This document shows, piece by piece, positions 56,801-64,000 of a stretch of 64,000 bases of DNA. Source of the stretch: Dipteris shenzhenensis (taxonomy: Eukaryota; Polypodiophyta; Polypodiopsida; Gleicheniales); the NCBI GenBank assembly GCA_047967505.1, contig CM106541.1; one strand, 5' to 3'. Both the position numbers and the translations under genes were made by a program. Numbering within the stretch: the stretch's first letter is position 1; each line of letters starts with the position of its first letter. The notes under the pieces were generated by a model that saw only the letters and a list, made by a program, of their open reading frames with translations, did not search any database and was not told the DNA's origin.

Positions 56801-59492
56801 GGCTCTTGCAACACCAATGTCTCCACTTCTCTTTTTGCCTGGGCAAAATTTTGATGGCAAGAGGGATGCACTTAAATCTGTGGAAGATGTAGTCGTACTA
56901 TTGAATTATTTTAGCTCTCTTGCTAGACTACAGACACTAGTGATTATGGGTTCAAATCTAGTAGGTTATCTAAGGTGCGACCAGATCTGGTGACCAAATT
57001 CTGATTTTCTTGGACGACTGTGATATCGTCCAAATTTTGAGGGAGGTAGATCACTTTTGTGACCGCTGTTCGTTCTTATCTCCAGGCCCAGGCAGACTCA
57101 AAACAAGAGGATCACCACCACAAGCATACTCGCTCTGTACGTATTAAGCTTTCATGCTTGGCCAAAGTTCACTTAATTTCAGAATGTATGCCTAATGTTT
57201 GGGACCATTACAATGTACAAAGAATAGTTTTTTAATAGTGCAAAAGATGTCTGCATCAATTTAGGCTGTAGATTCGGCTACTCGGGCTTCATCAATTGCA
57301 GTGGAGTTTCAAGCTGCAAAGGAGGCAGCACTGGCTGCAAAACAGAAAGGGGACAAGGAGAAGCAGGCTATGTCAGGGCGATTGATTCGTGAACTCAAGC
57401 AAGAAATGAACTCTATGGGTATCTTTTGTCCTTTCATAAATGCACTAGCATGAAGGCAAGCGCAGTGCAGAGATGTTACCTTAATCAAGCTTGCAGCCTG
57501 GTTGGATTTGTTTCAGTTTCTTTTACTTGCAAAACGTAAGCCTCTTTTATGTTTAAAAGAGCTATGCTTTGTCTTTCAGGGCTGTCGGAAGAAATACTTA
57601 ATATAAGCTCAGGTCCTCACAATTTTATAGGATCTTGCAATCGAAAGGAGGTTAGCTGCAGCGTGGGGAAGTCAACTCCTTGTGAAGATATTATGATTGA
57701 AAATCGGAACTGTGCTGAATCTGAAAATTTGCACACTAGCAATAAACAAAGTGTTGCCCAGGAGACAAAGACATGGAAAACCCAATTGGAAGAAGAAGAT
57801 GATTTTCTTAATCTATTCAATGAAGATAGTGCAAAACAAGATGATTTGCCTGAGAGTATTTTAGACCTGCAGAAGAAAGGGAAAGCAGCTGCATGGTCTA
57901 TGAGCGGAGGTACTCTGGCAAAAAAGCTGGTGGCACAAAAGAAGAAAGGGACTGGAAAACTTGCTCAGGTAGCCAAAAGTTACTGTCCTCACAGATTTTG
58001 TTGTATACTCAGGTAGATTTGCATTTGCTGGTTTCCTCTAGTTTTTACTTATGGTCCTTACACAATCATGTCAGGAGGATACACTTAGGCAACCAAAGGC
58101 TGTACTTCAGCAGCAATGCCAGAAAAATGGCTGGGAAGTGCCAAAATATGAGAAACTCTCTGGGAGAAGCAACACATATCTCTACAGTATTAGCATTTTA
58201 CAGCCTGCATCTGGTCGTGGGAAGAACAAAAGAGTTGGAGGATTGATAACGTACACCCTTCCAGAGATGTCACCTGAATTCCAATCTATTGAGGTATATT
58301 AGTGTGCTTAATCAGTGTCATAGCATATGGATGTTTGTTGGACGGCTTGCATTCAGGCTTACTCCTATAGTTTTGTTTGTATTTAGCACAATTCATCATG
58401 CTTGTTTGATGTGAATATGAAACACATTACGGACCAGGAAACAAAAAAGGGTAAAACAGCCTAAGCAACAAGTCCAAAACCCAAATATATACATCATGTG
58501 GGGAGATTTCCTGCAAACCAAAAGTGTAAAGATCATGTGGGGAGATTTTCTTCAAACCAACCTGACCCGAACAGGAAAATGGAATCATCATTTTTCAGGA
58601 GGCACAGAATGCAGTTGCTACGTGGGCTCTATTTTGCTTGTTCCCTGAGCTCTCTTTGTATCATGTCTTATTGGAACCCTATCGAACAATGATGCTGCAA
58701 TGGCATATGGAAGGTATGGAATGTCTGCAGACTGACCAATTTAAAGCTTGTGTGGAGCCCTTTTATTTCTTTCCCTTACTGCAGTGTTACCCGGCATTTT
58801 TTTAATCTAGTGTCAGGCTTTTTTTTGCTATTAATAAAAATTTCCACATTATGATAATTGTAATGTTCTCCTGTTTTGAGAAAAGGTGTGGAAACAGCAA
58901 TGGACAAGGACTTCGAAAGTGCTCGCAGAGCCATGTTTGTGGATTCACTTGTGAACTCTGTGGTGGGACATGAAGAAAGTAATGCCATGCCTGATATGGC
59001 AGAATCGGATGGAGTTATTGGAAATGATAATACAACTGTAGAGCTACCTTTAGATTACTCAAAAGACAACACATCAGAAGAGGAAAGTGAGTGATGCTGG
59101 CACAGACACTCAATGCTTCTTTTTATACCTTATTTTGAGATTAAAGTTCTGCTTTGCTCTATTTCTAAAGCTGCCCAAAATCTGGTCTTTTGTTCTTCGC
59201 TGTTGACTTTTCCTTAGTTTTGTCTTTTTGTCATGTTATGTCTGTATGTTTAAGCTCTTTCCTCAAAAGGAGTGAGTGAGTATTCTGGGGATATGTGTGA
59301 ATGGATTCCACTGTTTAGAAGTCTACTTGCCTTAAAAATTTTATTTGGCAGAATTAGAGAAAGTATCACTTCTTGTCTTACATGGCTTTTGTTCTTTTGC
59401 ATATTTATGCAGGGCGTAGATCCCACAAAGATGCAGCGAGCTTCAGACTCTTCCTCAAATTTCAAGAGAAAACAAAGAGAAAAAGCTACAAG
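44879..59492 (+). CDS. DHX29-like DExH-box RNA helicase, N-terminal part (11 exons)
   Basis: Exons: 44879-45175, 55427-55532, 55697-55890, 56432-56488, 57086-57136, 57265-57418, 57580-57968, 58075-58293, 58599-58713, 58886-59086 and 59413-59492; 621 codons, all junctions GT-AG and in phase. ATG 44879 opens [10 protein letters not shown]; then [20 protein letters not shown] and a UBA-like helix region ending [20 protein letters not shown] (exon 2). Exons 3-7 are acidic/Ser-rich linker. Exons 8-9 carry the conserved [29 protein letters not shown] and [18 protein letters not shown] (dsRNA-binding-like). Exon 11 ends [11 protein letters not shown], just before where the family places its helicase core (GETGSGKT). 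Plant relatives include Arabidopsis DExH7 (At1g58060). The core is beyond the window or lost. No disabling change is seen. Confidence 0.9.
45176..45834. other. Start of intron 1, with short direct repeat
   Basis: No coding exon. A CTCGAGTAGCATGTCGATTT-type block with GACATCCCAAGGGATCA (about 45435-45475) recurs with changes at about 45508-45545. It is probably retroelement debris. Confidence 0.5.
45835..46386 (-). pseudogene. Retroelement gag N-terminus
   Basis: From ATG 46386: [20 protein letters not shown], then [20 protein letters not shown], a TAA, then [17 protein letters not shown] and a Glu/Arg-rich segment ([19 protein letters not shown]). It starts about 90 bp after the primer site of the LTR at 46486, the expected position for gag. 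The element is truncated further left. The superfamily is probably gypsy but is not proven. Confidence 0.65.
46473..47158 (-). repeat. 5' LTR (673 bp) plus primer-binding site
   Basis: LTR 46486-47158: on the minus strand it starts TGTCACAAGC and ends CCCTGCTACA. A TATA box, GGGCCTATATAAGG, lies near 46930-46917. One base beyond its end is TGGTATCATAGC (46484-46473), a tRNA-iMet primer site with one change. It lies inside intron 1 of the DHX29-like gene, antisense to it. Confidence 0.8.
47290..47430 (+). pseudogene. Copia RNase H fragment
   Basis: One frame reads [20 protein letters not shown] followed by [10 protein letters not shown]. The copia RNase H signature is Y.DSDWAGD...RKSTSGY.F. 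Only this short piece is present, abutting the PPR fragment. Confidence 0.6.
47400..47690 (-). pseudogene. PPR-protein gene fragment
   Basis: [20 protein letters not shown] followed by [20 protein letters not shown] and [18 protein letters not shown] is a textbook run of PLS-class pentatricopeptide repeats; the usual motif is IDMYAKCGSL, here with Gly to Arg. About 100 residues, one and a half to two repeats, are present. The frame begins after unrelated sequence and ends without further repeats. It is a host-gene piece stranded among transposons in intron 1, antisense to the helicase gene. Organelle RNA processing is the role of the intact family, not of this piece. Confidence 0.8.
47700..48150. 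other. No gene identified
   Basis: A plus-strand frame (47708-47950) contains a charged [20 protein letters not shown] stretch that I cannot place. It may be the capsid or spacer part of a retroelement. Confidence 0.3.
48155..48480 (+). pseudogene. LINE RT C-terminal fragment
   Basis: [19 protein letters not shown], then [20 protein letters not shown], and further on [18 protein letters not shown]. This order (K.KVM.FN, .Y.YLG..F, LF.TLV.P..LYG.E.W) is the thumb/C-terminal region of LINE reverse transcriptases. A stop (TAG) and the missing RT core show it is a fragment. Confidence 0.6.
48787..48928. repeat. 71-bp tandem duplication
   Basis: GGCTTCGCCTCCACTCCTGT (48787) recurs 71 bp later (48858) as GGCTTCGCCTCTACTCTTGT. 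The match continues through GTCAACTTCCACAACTTCCG and CTAAATGACTC. It lies in the presumed leader of the element whose LTR is at 49269. Confidence 0.92.
49256..50231 (-). repeat. LTR A (963 bp) plus primer-binding site
   Basis: LTR 49269-50231: on the minus strand TGTTGGAATGGTCACCTCCC...GGGTCATTTCTAACA. A TATA box, GGGCCTATAAAAGG, lies near 49693-49680. Directly adjoining is TGGTATCAGAGCC (49268-49256), so it is the 5' LTR of a minus-oriented element whose interior (48.5-49.25 kb) is mostly lost. It is inserted within the RT of the gypsy element, right after the segment for ...RPY. It is the same family as the solo LTR at 51729-52779, in opposite orientation. Confidence 0.85.
50232..51112 (-). 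pseudogene. Gypsy RT and protease-RT linker (element cut by LTR A and a LINE)
   Basis: 50657-51070 reads [40 protein letters not shown]: the end of the protease and the linker. 50289-50534 reads [40 protein letters not shown] and KSGYHQIRI, the RT with its first Asp intact; fragments of the HYEFLVMPF region follow in a shifted frame. The RT is then cut by LTR A at 50231. It belongs to the gypsy element whose gag lies at 54.0-55.2 kb. Confidence 0.85.
51113..51728 (-). mobile_element. LINE 3' part, proximal piece
   Basis: The 3' end lies at about 51113, where the plus strand starts with a T-run then GGGGCAAAGAAAGGAATCTT (the complement of an A-tail). Upstream in element sense the minus strand encodes [20 protein letters not shown], the Trp-rich C-terminal region of plant LINE ORF2. 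It is continuous with 52780-53865; the two parts are separated by the solo LTR. The flanks AAGACTAG..CAT on both sides of the whole LINE look like a diverged target duplication. Confidence 0.7.
51729..52779 (+). mobile_element. Solo LTR B (1051 bp) with perfect CTATC target duplication
   Basis: TGTTGGCAAGGTCACCTCCC...GGGTATTTGCTAACA, bounded on both sides by CTATC (51724-51728 and 52780-52784). No primer site follows. That is the signature of an LTR element reduced to one LTR by recombination. It contains CCTTATATAGGC near 52090. It is homologous to LTR A (49269-50231) but in opposite orientation, and sits inside a LINE inside a gypsy element inside intron 1. Confidence 0.92.
52780..53865 (-). 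mobile_element. LINE ORF2 C-terminal region, distal piece
   Basis: Minus-strand frames include [20 protein letters not shown] (53575-53516) and, in a shifted frame, [20 protein letters not shown] followed by [11 protein letters not shown] (about 53020-52930). The latter matches the zinc-binding zf-RVT region (P.K...F.W......PTG..L...GI...C). It is 5'-truncated at about 53865, where it joins the gypsy protease, as is usual for LINE insertions. Confidence 0.7.
53866..55210 (-). pseudogene. Gypsy gag and protease start
   Basis: From the right: 55203-54964 ([19 protein letters not shown]); 54905-54666 ([38 protein letters not shown]), the capsid core; 54765-54313 ([40 protein letters not shown]), its continuation in another frame. 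The protease starts at about 54019: [20 protein letters not shown] (family DSGS/TH; here D-S-T), and is cut by the LINE near 53865. Its 5' LTR is not identified; the gag start lies just upstream (antisense) of helicase exon 2. Confidence 0.8.
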
Positions 59493-60409
59493 GTGATATG
59501 CTAGTCCTTATGCTGCTATAAGGGTGTTTTTGTGGCTTCAAGTCAGCGAACGTAGTAGTATGTTAGCATTAGAAATAGTTATGCTTTTCTAAGAAGGGTG
59601 GAGATGTTAATGCAATCATATGCAGATACTTAATGCACTCGAATTTTGGGTGTCGGTCCCATAGATCGAGTTGGTCTTCAATGGAGTCGATAAAGCTTTG
59701 TTCTTTGTTTCTTTCTTTCTCTTTCTTTTCGTGCTCCATCTTTTTTCTCTAAGGGTGTGGTTTCTACACCCAAACATTTCCTGGCATACCATGGCCCATT
59801 CACCGACCTTACATGAGCATATAATCCCCACGAGAGGGGAAGTCAGCATCTCAAGAGAGTGCAAGGAGGTCCCTCATATGGTCTTCCGGCGATGAGCTAT
59901 GAATATAGTTCATTGAATTACCTTGGGGTAATTCAATCGGATACACTTAGGGCTTAGAGGGTCAAATGGTATGACATCAACACATCAAATGTTTGTATAA
60001 TTTTAAGGTGCATCATGTGGCCCCCTCATACACATGGACATGCTATGCGCACACAACTCGACACATTGACAGAAGCCAATCAAGTGAGACACCTCACCCA
60101 TGAATATCATTTAATGTGTTGTAGCTGGATATATTGTGTTAGTCCCACATAGGGGGGGCTTTCAATTGGTCCCTAACTTTCTATGGGCTTTTGATGGCAC
60201 ACTCAACACTAGAACCCAAATGGCTTGGCAGATGGTTGTTCTTCCCAGTCTGAGGATCATTGATCCAGAGATGTAATGTATAACTCTTTTGGGCAAATTG
60301 GTTGTATGGGGCATCACTTTGGGCTCAGAGCCCTAGAATGGATTTTTATAGCATGGCCTCCTAAGGAACACCTTGAGAAATGGCCCTAGAGCTCACTGCC
60401 CCACCTTTG
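59493..60409. other. Intron 11 or downstream sequence; perfect 11-bp hairpin
   Basis: No exon recognised. At 59912-59937 ATTGAATTACC and GGTAATTCAAT form a perfect inverted repeat around TTGG. A pyrimidine-rich stretch lies at 59695-59750. If the helicase gene is intact, this is intron. Confidence 0.5.
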
Positions 60410-62462
60410 TGTTGGGATAAGTGTGATCAAGGGCTTGCTCTATGGTGCATGTGTGCATCTAGGGGAGTCACATGTGTGTTTGTGTGTGTTGTAGAGGCAC
60501 ATCAAGTGCTACGATGTGTCTAGTGTATGACCTGAGTGATGATGTAAGCCAAAGGCCTCCACATGGGAGGTTCCTTTGATTTAGGCTAGTCCCACTGATG
60601 TAGCTGATTCCCACTGATGTAGGGGCTGATTGCCACTTATGTAGGGAAGGTGCTACCTTCTCCCTCTTTCTATAAAAGAGAGTTGCCTCTCTCACAATCT
60701 ATAGAGTGAACAACATTTTGGTTTCATCTTGTGCTCTCACTCCTCTTCCAAGATGCATCTATTCTATCCCACGTGATTCTACACTTGGTATTAGAGCTTT
60801 AGGTTCTAGATCTAGCCTAGCCTAGCATTAGATGCTCTCTCTAGCATGAACTACTAGTTTTTCAAAGCTTCCTCATCATCTCCATTTTCCTCTTTCTTTC
60901 CCAAATTTGTGAGAGCTCAGTTCTCCCATTACACGCGACCATTGTTCAAATCCCTTGAGCTGTAGACTCCTCGTGTATGGGCGACCTTCTAGCTACAAGC
61001 AATTAGAGAGATATTTCCTGTACGTGCAATGCCGACACAAACTTCACTTGCCGAACAGTCGATCAATTCTGTCGACAGAGAAGAAAGATCTTTAATTCCT
61101 TCCAGCCATAGTTGGGCGACACTACAGGCAAGCTGCTGATGAAGTCTGAGCCCGTTTGGTCAAGTTTTGGAGGCGCAACAGACAAAAGACCAGTCGACTT
61201 TACCAAGCTCGGCTATGGCAACCTGGCGCAACATTGCGGGCTTCCTTGGTTGAGGACCTTCCCTGGTATAAGGCCTTTCTTTCTGCATAAAAATCTCCTT
61301 GAATAGAGCTACAAGCTATGCGAATTGCACCCCCCAATCTACCCTGGTCTTTGTTGACAGAATTCTGCATATTTTGGTCAAAGGGTGTTGAGCAATCACT
61401 TTAAGTTTGGGGCTTCCATTATTTACTGCAAACTTTCATTGCTTTGATTGTACTTGAGTAGTAGAACTCAGTCATGGAGCTCATAAGTGTCCTTATACTT
61501 TCCATTTAGAATGATGACTATGTGATTCTCTTTTGATGAGTAAGCCCAAGCAAATAGAGAAGTTTGATGGAACTAGTTTCCATACTTGGCAAACAAAAGC
61601 TAAGTTTATGCTTATGAAAAAGGGGATATGGAATGTTGTGAATGGAAAGGAAAAGAAGTCTATAAAAGAAGAAGCTAATTGGTTGATCAAAGACAAGAAG
61701 GGCTACTTCAACAACAAAGCAAATCTGGCTGAAGGAAGAACTCCATTAGCACATGAAGAATCAAACTTTGAAGATAAAGACTATGCTTTTTGAGCACTTT
61801 GTCTTTTGAATTTTTATTTATCATCACTTGGTCAAATTTTGAGGTTCTCTGCCTGGAGTAGTACTCCAAAAAGAATGTCATATGTTTTGTCTTTTGTAAA
61901 TCACCTCTGGTCACCATATGATGTAGACCATGTGATATGTGTTTTGTCTTTGTGAACCTCACACCCTTGGGAACCCTTGCTAGCATGAGATACTAGCCAT
62001 AGATTTATCCTTGACCACCATGAGATGGCATGAGAAACTATGAGACTAGATGTATCCTTGACATTGCAAGAGGCAACCCCTTGAGGGGGGGTATGTTGGG
62101 ATAAGTGTGATCAAGGGCTTGCTCTATGGTGCACGTGTGCATCTAGGGGAGTCACATGTGTGTGTTGTAGAGACACATCAAGTGCTATGATGCGTCTAGT
62201 GTATGATCTAAGTGATGATGTAAGCCAAAGGCCCCTACATGGGAGGTTCCTTTGATTTAGGCTAGTCCCACTGATGTAGGGGCTGATTCCCACTGATGTA
62301 GGGGCTGATTGCCACTTATGTAGGGAAGGTGCCACCTTCTCCCCCTTTCTATAAGAGAGAGTCACCTCTCTCACAATCTATAGAGCGAACAACATTTTGG
62401 TTGCATCTTGTGCTGTTACTCCTCTTCCAAGATGCATCTATTCTATCCCACGTGATTCTACA
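60410..62462 (+). mobile_element. Deleted copia-type element with paired LTRs and CTTTG target duplication
   Basis: The LTRs, 60410-60783 and 62094-62462, both run TGTTGGGATAAGTG...GTGATTCTACA. CTTTG flanks the element on both sides (60405-60409 and 62463-62467). After the 5' LTR a primer site TTGGTATTAGAGC (one change) is present; before the 3' LTR lies TTGAGGGGGGGTA, a polypurine tract. The 1.3-kb interior keeps only a gag start (MMSKPKQIEKFDGTSFHTWQ, KAKFMLMKKGIWNVVNG; 61533-61793) and no pol. It is non-autonomous. The LTRs look alike except for a duplicated CCACTGATGTAG unit and a TGTG run-length difference, so insertion is comparatively recent. Confidence 0.93.
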
Positions 62463-63300
62463 CTTTGATCCATGACATGGCCCTCACTCATGACCTAACC
62501 TAACCTCTCACAGGGTGGGCACACTCACAAGCAAGGCCCTCACTTTCTACTTGAATCATGTGACGTCACGAGATGTTGACCTCCAACACCCCCATTCATC
62601 TCCTGGATGGAACATGATCTCCAGGGAGCTGAGTGTGCTGCCTGAACAACTGGAGGAATCCATCAGGTGATGCTTCGTCTCTGAAGACCACCATAGGTCT
62701 TGTTGAAGGAGCCCCCTCTTGGTACAAGCTGTCTTAGAACGATCACTAGAAACCTGGTATTGATGCTTCCAGGCCATAGGTGCTAGGCATACAACTCTGG
62801 TCGAGTACTAGTACCCTGCTTCAACTGGTACAATAATCCAACAACTGATACTGCCGTTGGTGCAAGGTCTATTTCCCTACATGGGCACCTGTATCTCAGA
62901 GCTATACAACCCCCTCTTAGGTCAAAACTGGTATACTACTTTCAGATCGGTGAACCTCTATGCTCTAGATACAACGGGCATCCAACTGCTCACAAGGATC
63001 AATCTACTGTGTTTGGGTTCCCGCACTGGCAATCATCTGACCCATTCGGATCTCTAGTAGCTCAATAGACAATACCTGCAGTAGAACACAAGGAGCCCCC
63101 CTCTGGATTTGCCAGGTCATGATGTCGAAACAAATATACATTGGTAAAACATACAGTCACTTGAGTCAACGGGAACAACACCTCGTGGCTCGAGGTCCTA
63201 CTTGAAGGCGTGCCTCGATTAAAGACTCCTTCGCCACTGCACCTGTCTAGCAGATCCTGCTGCCACAAACAAGCAAGCAATCCTCCATCTAGAACTAGAA
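62463..63300. other. No gene identified
   Basis: No domain is recognised on either strand between the small copia element and the gag fragment at the right edge. It may be decayed internal sequence of that second element, since its protease and integrase would lie here on the minus strand, but I could not read them. Confidence 0.35.
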
Positions 63301-63383
63301 AGCATGCTAGAACCTCGTGCTACTAGAAGGTTGGAACAATCGATTTGACGGTCGCAGAATCTTTATTCTGCTCACTGGTCCCC

Positions 63384-63960
63384 TCACTGATCCTTTTGAG
63401 AACACTGCCGCCAATAATGACCTTTCTGGCCACAACGGTTACATGTACGTGAGACCTTCAGTGCTTCCCTTTCCTCAGCTGTCAACTTCTTCCTTCCTTT
63501 TTGTTCAACTGACAAAGCCTTTGAGTGTCTGTCATAGGTACGATCGACAAATCTCTCCACCATCGGGACCAATTCCTTCTAGGTTAACGTATTCATCCTT
63601 CCACTAGTTATCAAGGACGAATAGAATGCAACGTATTGAGAAGATAGTTGGGACAGAAATGTTATGGCCATGTTTGCAGAAGATATCTACTTCCCCGCCT
63701 GGAGAATCTCTTGCTTAAGTTCATGTAACTTGTTGATGTGCTCCCGTATCAAGGTAGACTTTGTGGGATCCAACAATCTCATCTGGACTTCCAAAGAGAC
63801 TCTCTCCATGGGAGAGGTTTGATTGTACAAGGATGCCAAATGCTCCCAAGTTCTTTTGGCCACTGTCATATGCTTCATGTGATTAATCACGTGAGGAGTA
63901 TAGTTTAGGAATAGAACGATCTTACCCTCGCATTGACATGGTCCTCATAGCTGAGACAGG
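63384..63960 (-). pseudogene. Copia gag fragment with zinc knuckle, runs toward window end
   Basis: 63890-63687: MKHMTVAKRTWEHLASLYNQ, VSLEVQMRLLDPTKSTLIRE, INKLHELKQEIL, the UBN2-type gag core. 63572-63384: FVDRTYDRHSKALSVEQKGR and CNRCGQKGHYWRQC, a C-X2-C-X4-H-X4-C knuckle. The frames are separated by a break at about 63600-63690. The 5' part lies beyond the window. Confidence 0.8.
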
Positions 63961-64000
63961 TTCTCGGCCTCGTGCTGCTGCTGTAGGATCCCTAGGTTGG

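Overview
The window is nuclear DNA of a land plant, with no bacterial, organellar or viral genome organisation. It holds two recognisable host genes, both with GT-AG introns, in a dense bed of decayed retrotransposons. One host gene is a plastid-targeted GAPDH subunit A. The other is the 5' half of a DHX29-like DExH RNA helicase whose first intron is about 10 kb and packed with nested elements. Low gene density and a transposon-bloated intron suggest a large-genome plant; a gymnosperm is my best guess, but a fern, lycophyte or large-genome angiosperm cannot be excluded from sequence alone.

Layout. 1-6.9 kb: unassigned sequence, a degenerate repeat, then a gypsy element (408-bp LTR, primer site, gag, protease, RT) truncated within RT. 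6.9-9.0 kb (-): intact five-exon GAPA and its promoter. 9.4-12.5 kb: a LINE relic and a gypsy RT relic. 13.4-15 kb: tandem repeats and the 5' end of a short-LTR copia element. 15.2-17.0 kb: remains of a gene from an unnamed mobile-element-like family. 17.9-23.0 kb (-): a gypsy element in gag-to-integrase order with an internal insertion. 23.2-30.95 kb: low-complexity tracts, two minisatellites, a gypsy gag (+) and a gypsy RT/RNase H (-). 31.09-37.42 kb (-): a nearly complete copia element with 172-174 bp LTRs and a long leader. 37.4-39.4 kb: a broken frame for an unidentified coiled-coil protein. 39.5-42.2 kb: an LTR-like complex next to a tRNA-Asp-type primer site, with long homopurine tracts. 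43.2-43.9 kb: local duplications.

44.88-59.49 kb (+): eleven exons of the DHX29-like gene, covering the N-terminal 621 residues up to just before the helicase core. All junction phases agree. Intron 1 contains a gypsy element cut by a LINE, which is itself cut by a solo LTR with a perfect 5-bp target duplication; a related LTR lies in opposite orientation about 1.5 kb away. It also holds another gypsy 5' end, a copia fragment, a PPR-gene fragment and a LINE fragment. 59.5-64 kb: a small deleted copia element with intact LTRs and a perfect target duplication, then a copia gag that runs off the window.

The host genes act separately: GAPA in the plastid Calvin cycle and the DExH protein in RNA/translation-related work. 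The rest is a layered record of retrotransposition, deletion and decay by point mutation. I found no convincing new multi-gene system. The most novel-looking items are the 15.2-17.0 kb gene relic, the coiled-coil frame at 37.4-39.4 kb, and the inverted LTR pair inside a transcribed intron.
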